Of a DNA stretch of 64,000 bases, positions 10,640 to 20,520 are shown in pieces. Position 1 is the stretch's first letter. Every line of letters starts with the position of its first letter. The notes beneath the pieces were generated by a model. That model made no database searches, was not told the origin of the DNA, and saw only the letters and a list, made by a program, of their open reading frames with translations. The DNA is from Dactylorhiza incarnata (Eukaryota > Streptophyta > Magnoliopsida > Asparagales > Orchidaceae): the NCBI GenBank assembly GCA_033032865.1, contig JAWHQI010000202.1:3162001-3226000 (forward strand), given 5' to 3'. Made by a program: the position numbers and the translations under genes.

Positions 10640-11060
10640 AGAATTGAGGGCCTAAGTGTCTAGCTTGAGGGTTGGAGACCTGTGAGGCTTGAGGTCCAGG
10701 GCAGTGGACTTGCGGGTACGACACCGTCTAGCTTGAGGGCTGGAGAGCTGTGAGGCTTGAGGGACAGGGCAGTGGACTTGCGGGTCTGACGCCGTGTATC
10801 TTGTGGGCTAGAGAGCTGTGAGGCTTGAGGGCCAGAGCAGTGGACATGTGGGTCCAAATTTGTCGAGCTTGAAGGCTTGGGTGCAGTAGGGGCTTGCGGG
10901 CCTAGGCAGTAGGCACAGGACTTGCTGGTCTATGTTGTGTAGGGATTGAGGGCCTGAGTGTCGAGCTTGCAGGCTCGGGTGCAGTAGGGGCTTGCGGGCC
11001 TAGGATGTAGGACTTACGGGTCCATGTTGTAAGGCTTGAGGGCCTGATGTTTTGGCGGAG
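10640..11060 (+). repeat. GGCTTGAGGGCC-type tandem repeats in R/U5 of Sire-3
   Basis: Degenerate units of 25-60 bp built from GCTTGAGGG, GGACTTGCGGGT and GTCTAGCTTGAGG repeat about a dozen times in the transcribed part of the LTR. The 3' LTR copy is at 30120-30540 and differs in unit arrangement. Confidence 0.7.
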
Positions 11061-11249
11061 TTTGCAGATCCTAGCACACTGCTAGGTAGGCGCAGAGGGA
11101 CAAAGGACTACTCAAGACACCGGGTCTTGAGGAACCTCTATAGATCTTGTGTCGTCTGCTGTGATTTATTTGTGCGATAATTTTGTGCTACACTTGAATA
11201 TTCGTAACTCGCGCTAATATTTCGAAAAGAACCCGGATCACCTAACACT

Positions 11250-11273
11250 CCCCCCCCCCCCCCCCCCCCCCCC
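11250..11273 (+). repeat. Poly-C tract (24 C) near the end of the Sire-3 5' LTR
   Basis: A run of 24 C followed by TCTAAGTGAACG. The same position in the 3' LTR has 29 C (30733-30761). The other Sirevirus LTRs here have about six or seven C at the equivalent place (minus-strand TTCACCCCCCTCTAGG), so this is an expansion of a conserved short run. Confidence 0.85.
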
Positions 11274-11301
11274 TCTAAGTGAACGTTCCATTAACAACAA
11301 G

Positions 11302-11313
11302 TGGTATCAGAGT
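11302..11313 (+). other. Sire-3 primer-binding site (initiator Met-tRNA type)
   Basis: TGGTATCAGAGT begins 2 bp after the LTR end. TGGTATCAGAG is the standard primer site of plant Copia elements, complementary to the 3' end of initiator Met-tRNA. Confidence 0.85.
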
Positions 11314-11368
11314 GAGGTTGATCAAAAGAAGACTAAACCGTCTGATCTAGATCGTGGAATGACTCACC

Positions 11369-13533
11369 ATGGCTGGTGGAGATCATAATCGGGAAATGAG
11401 AGCCATGAAACTTCCAATCTGCATAAAAGAGAACTTTCCCATCTGGAAGGAAAGGGTAAGGCTTTTCATGGAGGCGGCTCATCCAAGAATCTACTTAACA
11501 ATCCAACAGGGTCCCTTTATCCCTATAACTCCCTCCACCATTGATCCAACAAGGAAGGTGATAAAGAAATATGAGGACATGACCAAGGACGATCTAGGCT
11601 TGGCAGGCCTAGATAAGAGGGCCCACAATGTCATAGTGTGTATCATAGATGACTCTACCCTCCAGAACTGATTCAATGCAAAACGGCCAAGGAGATGTGG
11701 GACTCCCTGATCGTGTACATGGAGGGTACTGAAGAGGTAAGGGATGATAGGAAATCCCTTCTCAACCAGGAGTATGTGGCCTTCAAGCAAGGCAAGAATG
11801 AAATAATCTCTAACTGTTATGAGAGATTCTTCAAGATTGTGAATGGACTATGAAACTATGAAAGAGAGTTCACCAACTCTGATCTTAATGACAAGTTTTT
11901 TTGATCCCTCACAAAGGAATGGGACATCAAAATCTGTGCCATCAAAGAGATCGGTCAACTGGGCATCATGGAGCCCAAGAACCTGTATGGGAAGTTGTTG
12001 TCCCATGAACTTCACCTCAACACAAGGAAGGCTGAAGAAGAAAGCTCAAAGGGGAGCTCAAGAGACAGATGTGTGGCTCTAAAAGCTGAGAGCACGAGAA
12101 GATCCAAGGGCAAGACCTTTGCAACTCAGAATAGATCTGAGAGCAGTGAAGAATCAGAAGCCAGCTCTTCCGTTTCTTATGATACTGTCAGAGAGGTGGC
12201 CCTTCTCTCAAAATAGTTCAGGAAGCTGATACAAAGAAGGAGGAGGGACAATCACAGAAACTCCTCCTCAAGCTCCAGAAGATCTGATTATTATGAAAGA
12301 TCCAGAGCCCCCAGGGAGGAAAGGTACAGATCTAACCCTGGTAAATATGATTTAAATAATATAGTTTGCTATTCCTGCTGCAAGACAGGTCACATGGCTG
12401 CTGACTGCCCCTCTAAGAAGAAGGAGTCGAGGAACCATGGAGAAAGAAGAAGCTCAAGGAGCAAGAGGAAATCTGAAAAAGGATTCGTGGCCAAGAAGGT
12501 CAGAACACTGAGTGACTCTGACTCAAGCTTCTCTGGTACTGAGGAAGATGCACTCATTGGCTTGATGGCCATCGGTGAAGACAACCAGGATGACATCTCT
12601 CCTGGGAAGGTAACTAACAAAACTTCTCTATCTGTCTCTAATTCTGAATCAACAGCAGATTCCTTGCATGATGATGAGGGTTTGTCTGCCGCCAACAGCA
12701 CAGCCTCAAGATCCCAATATGATGTTGAATCTGAACTGATAAGGCCATATAAAGCCTTGTGGAAAGCTTTCAAAATCTATAATAAACTCCTCAAAGTCCA
12801 GACCAAGGAGTTAGATTCCTTGAAGCTTGTTCAATCTAAGCTCCAGGAGACAGCTGAGAAGCTGGCTACTATTAGAAAAAAAGTGGACAAATTCATGGAA
12901 GCCATAAGGCTTAAGAATGCTGAATTAGGACAGAAGAACAAGGTCATCAAGGACCTTGAGGAAATGTTGTTGGCTGAGAAGAAACTTGCATCCAGCTTCT
13001 CTATGCACAAAACTCTCCTGCCCATCATTGCCACCTTCTCTAGACAGTTCAGAGCTGGTATCGGTTTCAATAAGGAGACAGTTACGTGCAAAGATTCTGA
13101 AGCTAGACATTCCTATAAGAAGGTGCTGGTGTCAAGTCCTTCAGCCCACAAACCTGCAGCAACAGCAGTCAAGGGTAGGGGAAAGGCTGTTCCTACAAAG
13201 CTTGTTCCCAAGAAGGTGAACCAAAATGTGGTGAGACCAATTCCTCCCCAGACTCACACATATGAGGTTCACCCAAGATCTGTTAGACAAGAAGCCTTCT
13301 CTCCTGCTCATCAGCATTGCCACCCCATTCAGATGATGAAGTAGAAGAGAAGATATAACAGATATGAATGTTGTTGTTGTGGGAAAGTAGGCCACTTTGC
13401 TTTGGACTGTTGGTTCAACCCAACAGGGCTCAATGCAAAGAAAGTGCAGAACCCTCAGTGGTTTGTTGTTCCATTATACCACCCTAATAGAAACCAAGGA
13501 CCCAATCCATATTGGGTACCTAAGGGGAAGTGA
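11369..13533 (+). pseudogene. Sire-3 gag, multiply broken
   Basis: The start MAGGDHNREMRAMKLPICIK at 11369 opens the usual Copia gag head (FPIWKERVRLFMEAA). A frameshift near 11669, TGA at 11851 and 11902, TAG at 12214 and TAG at 13342 break it. Recognisable parts in order: UBN2-like helical region (11680-12000), Ser/Glu-rich linker, a CCHC knuckle CYSCCKTGHMAADC near 12370-12410, a coiled coil (12760-12990), and a second knuckle CCCCGKVGHFALDC near 13370-13410. It ends PKGK with TGA at 13531, only 12 bp before the pol segment, which is in the same frame. Gag would coat the element RNA in virus-like particles. Similarity to Sire-4 gag is clear along its length. Confidence 0.85.
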
Positions 13534-13539
13534 TTTGTT

Positions 13540-15871
13540 TTGCAGGTATGTCCAAATGCCAACCAATCTCTAATTTGGTATTTGGACAGTGGCTGCTCCA
13601 GGCACATGACTGGAGTCAGAAAGTACATAAGAGAGTTCATCCCTATGGATAATGGACCAACCGTGATCTTTGGAGGTTCAGAAAAGGGGGTGACCAGGGG
13701 CTATGGCAACTTCTCTAATGGGTTAGTTACCATCACAAAGGTAGCTTATGTGGAGGCATCGAAACACAATCTCATAAGCATAAGTCAACTTTGTGATTTA
13801 GGCTTTGTTATTACTTTCCACAAGGACAAGTGCCTAATTAAGAAATCCTCAGATTCTGAGGCTACCTTAACTGGCACTCGGAGTGGCAATATTTATTGCT
13901 TAAACTTTCTCAATACAAATTCTTCCATGCCCATATGTCTTGTAGCTGATGGTAAAGAGGCTCTATGTGTACAATGGCACAAGAGACTTGCACACATCAA
14001 CAATAAGACAATAGGGAAGCTTCTCTCACAAGATCTAGTTAGGAATGGACCTAATATTAAGTGCATCAAAGATGGTCCTTGTCAAGCTTGCCAACTTGGA
14101 AAGCAAACTAGCACCAGCTTTAAAAGCATATCTAACAAAGAGTCCTCTAGGTGCTTATTCTTACTGCATCTGGATTTGTTTGGTCCTATGTCAGTTCATA
14201 GCTTAGGAGGGAAGGCCTACACCCTTGTAGTTGTTGATGATTACTCAAGGTTCACTTGGGTATTCTTCCTCAAAAAGAAGTCAGATAAACTAGATATCTT
14301 GAGAAATTTTGTCAGGCAGATCCAGAATGAGATGGACTGTACTATGGTCAAACTCAAAAGTGACCATGGGACAAAATTTTAGTCAGGGGCCATGACAAAA
14401 TTCTCCCAAGAACTAGGCATCTCCCAAGAATTTTCCTCACCCAGAACTCCTCAACAAAATGGGGTTGCTGAAAGGAAGAACAGAACCTTGATAGAGGCAT
14501 GTAGGACAATGCTAAGTGACTCCTCTCTACCAGAATACTTCTGGGCAGAGGCTGTCAACACTGCTTGTCATGTGATAAACATGGCTTCAATCATCAAAGA
14601 CCACAAGAAAACTCCCTATGAGTTAATGAAGGGCTGAAAACCAACCCTATCCTATTTTAGGATCTTTGGTAGCAAATGCTATGTTCTTAATAATGGGAAA
14701 TCCAAACTAACTAAGTTTGCTGAGAAAAGCAGTGAGGGTATTTTTATTGGCTACAACTCTCATAGCAAGGCCTATAGAGTGTACAACATCAATACCCAAG
14801 CAGTGGAAGAATCTGTACATGTGGTATTTGATGTGACTAGCCTTATACATAAGGGTGGGTCTAGTTCTCTAGTGAATGCAGGTATAGTGGAGAGAATAGA
14901 GAAGTTATCCATTGAAGACAATGTTGGTACCTCACACAAAAATAAGAATCAGTCTGTGATAATTGAAATCGAGGAAGAAACTGCAAAAAGTCCAGAAACA
15001 GCTGAAGAAATCCAACCTGAAGAAATGCAACCTGAAGAAGTTGCTAATGCAGAAGTGCCCAGAATACTACCAATTGCCTTGAGACAAGCAAGAGATCATC
15101 CCCAAGAGTAGATAATAGGAGTTGTCAACCAAGGTGTGCTGACAAGGAGTAGAGTTGTAAATGAAGCATTGTACCTGAGTTTTCTCTCTCAAATTGAACC
15201 CAAGAAATTTGAGGAAGCAAATCAGGATCCATTTTGGATTGCAGCAATGCAGGAGGAACTGAACCAATTTAAGAGATGCAAAGTTTAGAAACTGGTTCCA
15301 AGATCCCAAGGATAGAACATCATAGGAACTAAATGGGTCTACAGAAACAAATTGGATGAAATTGGAATCATCACCAAGAATAAAGCAAGGTTAGTGGCAA
15401 AAGGCTATAGACAAGAGGAAGGGATAGATTTTGATCAACATTTGCTCCAGTAGCCAGACTGGAAACAATAAGACTGTTTCTGGCCTATGCAGCCTACCAT
15501 GGTTTCAAGGTCTACCAGATGGATGTGAAGTCAGCCTTCCTAAATGGTGACCTCAAAGAGGAGGTATATATAGAGAAGCCCTCAGGTTTTGTAGATCCTA
15601 CTCAGCAAGATTATGTTTACTTTCTTAGAAAAGCACTTTATGGCTTAAAACAGGCACCTAGGGCCTGAAATGAAACTCTGTCAAGCTTTCTAATTGAGAA
15701 CAAATTCTCAAGGGGAAAGATTGATAAGACATTGTTTCTAAGGGAAGTAAAGGGCAAGATCTTGCTAGTGTAGATCTATGTGGATGACATCATCTTTGGC
15801 TCTACAGATAGCAATCTCAGCAAAAAGATTGCCAACTTGCAGGGAAAGTTTGAGATGAGCAGTATGGGTGA
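13540..15871 (+). pseudogene. Sire-3 pol, 5' part (protease, integrase, RT)
   Basis: Protease motif [12 protein letters not shown] lies near 13580-13615. The integrase zinc finger ([14 protein letters not shown] ... CQACQLGKQ) is at 13980-14100, followed by the catalytic core ([31 protein letters not shown]). The RT region has [21 protein letters not shown] and [10 protein letters not shown] near 15776-15808. Breaks: TAG at 14380, TGA at 14635, TAG at 15109, 15286 and 15313, a one-base loss near 15440, TGA at 15666 and TAG at 15771. The frame stops at 15871 because Sire-4 is inserted inside the RT, after the codons for SSMG, and resumes at 27545. Confidence 0.9.
15867..15871. repeat. Target-site duplication of Sire-4, left copy
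   Basis: GGTGA precedes the Sire-4 LTR and is repeated at 27540-27544. With one copy removed the host sequence reads through in frame ([12 protein letters not shown]). Confidence 0.95.
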
Positions 15872-17317
15872 TGAAGTATCTAGTTGCCTACCTAAATCAC
15901 CTAGAGGGGGGTGAATAGGTGATCTATACGTCTTTTGCAGAATTAAAAATTAAACGTAAAGCACAGCACAAAAAATAGATCACAGCCACAGATAACACCA
16001 GGAATTTATAGTGGTTCCCCGTACTTGGGTACTCCACTGCCGGCCTCGCCAATCTAGCACCACAGCTAGACTTGACTACTCACTAAAACTCGGATCAGAA
16101 TGATCCTACAAACTTGGAGTCAAACTCCTACAATCTCAGAGAGAACCTCTCTTACAACTCGGAGAAAAACTTCTCCTACAACTCGGAGAACAACCTCTCC
16201 TACAGCTCGGAGATAACAACTCTTACAAAGATGATAAAAGGTTTTGAATAAAATGATACCAGATCTGAATAACAGAGGCGTTTTCTTCCTTCTTCTTGAA
16301 TGGCTTTTGAGAACAAAGAGGAAGAACAACGATCCTTCAAATCTGTCTTTGGCAATCCGAAATGATCCAATAGAGATTATTGAAATAGAACACGGATCGA
16401 TCGAATCCTTCTTGATAGAAATCAGCAACTCAGATGAGTAGATCGATCTTCAAACGTAGGCGACGGCGAGGCGGCGCTTTTCTCGTTCTTTTTGATCGGG
16501 AGAGAGACTAGGGTTTAGAAAGATTCGAAAAACTTCTTGTAAACAACCCAAGAGCGATCCTATATATAGAGGGAAGCAATTAAGGATTAAATCGACCTTA
16601 AATGCACTCCATATAGCCGTTAGGATCGGGAAAGAACACTTACGATCCGTCAAGAACCGAGAAAACAAATTAGAGAAAAAATGGACAGAATTCTCGAGAC
16701 ATAATGGTTCTCTCGAGACATAAGGGATCTCTCGAGAACTGAGTATGAAAGAACAAAAGGTTAATGTATCGAGAACTGACGGATCTCTCAAAATATGAAG
16801 CAAAGAGAGCAGGAAAGAGATGTCTCGAGAACTCGATGATCTCTCGAGACATTACAAAGATTTCGGTAACAAGGACTTTCGAGACATGCTTAATCTCTCG
16901 AGATATCAAGAACAGAAATACCGAGATCAAAGGAACTTGCCTCTCGAGACATGTCAGAACTCTCGAGACATGCATGATCTCTCGAGACTTATCCTTAGAA
17001 AAATTGTTTTCAACAATTTTCTTTTCTTCTCTTGAACACTTGCTGCAACCGCACTCCAAAGTCTTCAATAGTCTTGAAAATAAAGTGTACCCCAATAGAG
17101 AGATCACACATGAGTCATCACCATGTTTCATATAATGAGGGATTACATTGTATGAAACTGTGTTTGCAGACCCATTGTGACCTGACATTGATTTACACTT
17201 AGCAATGATAATCTGCAAGACAATACTAGAAAAACATATCAAATACAAAAGCAATTCAATCTTAGTTTAAGGGTGACTTCTCACAAATCAAGGTAATTGT
17301 GAATACAATTCCCAACA
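15872..17317 (-). repeat. Sire-4 3' LTR
   Basis: Plus-strand ends are TGAAGTATCTAG and ATTCCCAACA. The outer end has the conserved CCTAGAGGGGGGTGAATAG block. The middle has ACTCGGAG-type repeats (16085-16215), a CTATATATAG TATA-like site near 16560, and the TCTCGAGACAT array (16690-16990). ORFs in this stretch overlap the array and repeat in the other LTR; they are not genes. Confidence 0.95.
16690..16990. repeat. TCTCGAGACAT array in the Sire-4 LTR
   Basis: About twelve copies of CTCGAGA, most as TCTCGAGACAT or TCTCGAGAACT, in both orientations over 300 bp. TCTCGAGA is a perfect 8-bp palindrome. The other LTR has the same array at 26910-27215, and a third array is internal (20170-20425). 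Confidence 0.9.
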
Positions 17318-17331
17318 ATCTCCCCCTATTT
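17318..17331 (-). other. Sire-4 polypurine tract
   Basis: On the minus strand CAAATAGGGGGAGAT runs directly into the LTR start TGTTGGG. Confidence 0.85.
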
Positions 17332-17539
17332 GTAGAAGTCAGAACCCTATACACTAAGTTGAATACAGCAATATAGAATAAATATGCTACACTACACAAT
17401 GATATGAAAATGAACAAGTAAAGAACATCAAATCAACAATTATATATATATATGTCTAAATTGAATTGTTAAGAAGACTTGATGTTCAACAAAATAAGAA
17501 CCAAAATAAAATATGTCTTGTCAGTATCAGCATTATCCT

Positions 17540-19897
17540 TCAAGAACTCCTTTTCCTCTTTTCTTCTTGCCTGGAGAAATAAGCATAAGGCTTGGGATGG
17601 TAAAACGGAGGTGGATCCGGAGCATCAGAATTATTATAACCAAAAGCCCTGAAATGAATTCTTCTCTTCCTTTGAGCTGTCTCATGTTTTTCCCATTCAG
17701 TTGAGCTGTAGCATTCAGATCTATTCATTTTGCCTTCATGGACTATCTTATAGGATTCAAGAATAATGTCTTTTGAGACTGGGCTCCATCTTTCTGGTAG
17801 AACCTTCTCAACCTGATCTTTGCTATGGCCTGCAGAGCTAGAACTCGGAACAGATCTACTCGCAGAGGAACCTTCACCATGGTTTCTTTTTCTTTTGGTC
17901 CCAGCCCTATCAGATTGATCTACAACTAAAGGAGCCTTCCCAAGTAGTTCTTCTGGCCTTGGAGAAAACTGAGGAACAGGAACATCTGCATCAATTTCTA
18001 GTTCAGGAAAAATCTGATTATGAAGCCACGTTGCTGTTTTGAAGGAATAAGCATTAATATCAGCAATTTGCTTCAGCACCTTGGAAGAGAACTGATCAAA
18101 CTGAGATTTCCATGAGCTTTGAATGGCTGACACAGAGCTTTCCACTAAATCTGTCATTCTTTCCATTATAATGTCCTCCCCCTTTCTGACTTCCACAGAT
18201 AGGGTTTGGAGAGTATCATCTTTGAAGTTTCCGACTTCATCAACAATCCTGAATGTATTTACTTCAGCCTTGTCTGACATTGAGTCTTGAAGCTTTTTCA
18301 TTGTAACAGTCTGAGCCAACACTGTGCCTATACCTTCAGTTGCATGTTCAATTTGCTTGCTCCCTAGGCTCATCAAATCAGAGAGATTTTCATAATTGGA
18401 TTTGATTTTAGCTAACTCCCTACCAAGATCACTTTCAACTGAGGCAATCTTCCTGTGAACAGTTGTCAAAGAGTGCTCAAACTGTTCACTCTGCTTCTTG
18501 AGCATAGCTTCAATCTTTCCCAGAAGAGAATCTGCATCAAAGATTGGAGGGGAAAGATGAGAGGAAGGAAGAGTAACGGCAGGGGCAACAGCAGGAGCAA
18601 CATCAGGGAGCTCTTCAATCTCAAGAGAAAGAACCACATTTTCTTCGTCACAACCTAGCTCATCTGGAGCATTCTTGGTTGTATCTAGCTCTGACTCCCC
18701 CTCAACATGTACTAGGTGAGGTGATAATTCATGAACTGAATCAGCATCATCGTCTTCAAAAACAAAATCAGCACCAGACCCTACTTTTTGGCCACTGGGA
18801 CTGTGCACTTCAGATATTTCTTGTTGAATATTCTTTAGTACAGCTGAAACTATCTCATTTGCTAATGAAATTTCTGCTTCAATAACTGATGGAGAAGGAG
18901 GTGGTAGTGATGGAACTGAATCTTGAGTGTGAACATGAGAGGGTGATGGAATAGAATCTGAAGGAACTGACTATGTCACTAATGGAATGAGTTCTGATGG
19001 AGCTGATGAGGGCTGACCTTTGGCTTTGGAGCGGATTGGTAGCTTGGCTCGACCTGAGGCTTTAGAGCGAATCCGAGGAGGAGGAGGAGAAGAAGTAACT
19101 TTGGGTACCTGACCTTCCGAAGATGGAATTGGAATTTCTGCTTCGCTTGCAACTGCAGACTGATGAGTCTCCCCCTCAGAAGCAGTACTGGCCATTCCCG
19201 GCTTCTTGATTCGAATGTCCCATCTCTGCATGGAGAGGACATTGATCTTCTTGAGATGATGGAGAACTGTACCTTTGGACATGTCAAAGATAGCTGGGTT
19301 GAACTGATTCAGAAACAATGAGATGATCCGGGCAAATTTAGGAGAATTAATGCAAGCTTTGATATTGGAGAATAAGATTTTGCCCCAATCTCTCTTTTTC
19401 CCTGACACAATTCCAACCATCAAGAGAAAAGTCTCTTCAGACACATGCCCTTGTGTGCCTGTCTTGCAGAATAAAACTTTTAAGATAATGTCCACCAGGA
19501 GCTTCCCCACATCATTCATCTTGTGTCTCTTCACTGCAGAAAAATCTGAATCCAGACCACAATACCTTGCTGTTCTCAACCAGTCATTGTCATCAAGCAC
19601 CTCTTCAGTATCAAGTTCAGATAGATGCAAGTACTTCACGAGGGTCTTAGGTGAGATTTTTATCTTAATGCCCTTGACGAATGAGACCAACATCCTCCCT
19701 TCCTTGATAGGCTTCACATTGATAAAGAATTCTTCCACCTCATCAAATAGCACGCGGCAAGGATGTTCAAGAACGAATGAGAGACCAGCGGCATCAAGCA
19801 AACAGAAAAGATTCTTGAAGTCATCGGATAAACCGGCGATTCCTGACCGAACAACTTCATTGCCGACGCCGATCTTTGGATGAGGAGAAGGCGCCAT
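17540..19897 (-). pseudogene. Sire-4 env-like third ORF, one premature stop
   Basis: From MAPSPHPKIGVGNEVVRSGI at 19897 the frame runs to 17540, about 785 codons, interrupted only by a TAG at 18971-18973; the frame on both sides of it is the same. The first about 200 residues look globular, with leucine-rich helices. The middle is Ser/Pro/Glu-rich (SSPPPPRIRSKASG, PSLPPPSPS). A coiled-coil-like stretch follows (FEHSLTTVHRKIASVESDLG), then a basic Ser-rich tail ending RQEEKRKRSS. The position after RNase H matches the third ORF of Sireviruses, called env-like by position. The N-terminal half may belong to the 'putative plant transposon protein' type, but that is a guess. I see no clear signal peptide or membrane anchor, so an envelope role is not supported by sequence. 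Confidence 0.7.
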
Positions 19898-20169
19898 TGA
19901 AGCACAAGGTAGAGAACTGTCAAACGGAGAAGATGAGGAAACGAGAGCCACCGAGAACCACCGAAGCACAGAGATCTGTCGCGAACTGTCGCCGCTCGAG
20001 AGAAAGTCGAAAGGTCGGGGAGGTCTCGGAAATGGATTTCGTGAACATCAAGTTTTCGATTTCGTATATATATATATATATATGATTTTGATTTGACGTT
20101 AAAGTGACATTTTGAAGAAAAATACAAAAGGAAACAGCCCGTACTTGACGTTTGGAGTTCCAAAAAAAA

Positions 20170-20425
20170 ACTATGTCTCGAGACATCGGTTATGTCTCGA
20201 GAACTCAGGAGTTTCAGCAAGTTATTTTCTTCATGGATGTCTCGAGTGATAACCCGTATCTCGAGACATCACCATATCTCGAGATCTTGAACTTGTCTCG
20301 AGAAAACTAGTCTGTCTCGAGAAATCCCAGAAGTTCTTTGGATGTTGTCGAGACTTAAAGTGATTAATGTTTCCGAGAAAAGAGAAAGTTCCCGAGACAA
20401 CATGTGGTTCTCGAGATATATATCT
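20170..20425. repeat. Internal TCTCGAGA array between pol and the env-like ORF of Sire-4
   Basis: About ten copies of CTCGAGA (TGTCTCGAGACAT near 20172; TCTCGAGAACT near 20195; others near 20238, 20258, 20276 and 20296) lie in the roughly 620 bp between the RNase H end (20521) and the env-like start (19897). It is the same palindrome as in this element's LTR. Confidence 0.9.
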
Positions 20426-20520
20426 GATCTTGAGAAAATCATTTGAAAACTTGAACTTCCCTGGAGATTTTCTGGATTTGTAAAGTCTTCAGGTCATCAT
20501 GGTTTTGGTTGATGTGATCA

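Larger units (their letters stand above)
9295..11299 (+). repeat. Sire-3 5' LTR
   Basis: It starts TGTTGGGAATC and ends ATTAACAACA. Within it are a GTTCGTCGAAC array (9480-9725), a further CG-rich region with GTCGTCGAGA units to about 10180, a TATA box at 10305, a GAGGGCC repeat block (10640-11060) and a 24-C run (11250-11273). The copy at 28788-30790 shares all of these. Short ORFs in the arrays are by-products of the repeat. Confidence 0.9.

Noticed and set aside
16670..17254. 194-codon minus-strand frame (and its twin at 26892-27476)
   Set aside because: Both lie wholly inside the Sire-4 LTRs and overlap the TCTCGAGA array; no family motif is present.
18455..18885. Short plus-strand frames under the env-like ORF
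   Set aside because: Antisense to a long continuous frame; no motif.
17540..19897. Viral envelope glycoprotein
   Set aside because: The env-like label is positional only. I see no signal peptide, membrane anchor or fusion-type motif, and the tail is basic and soluble-looking.
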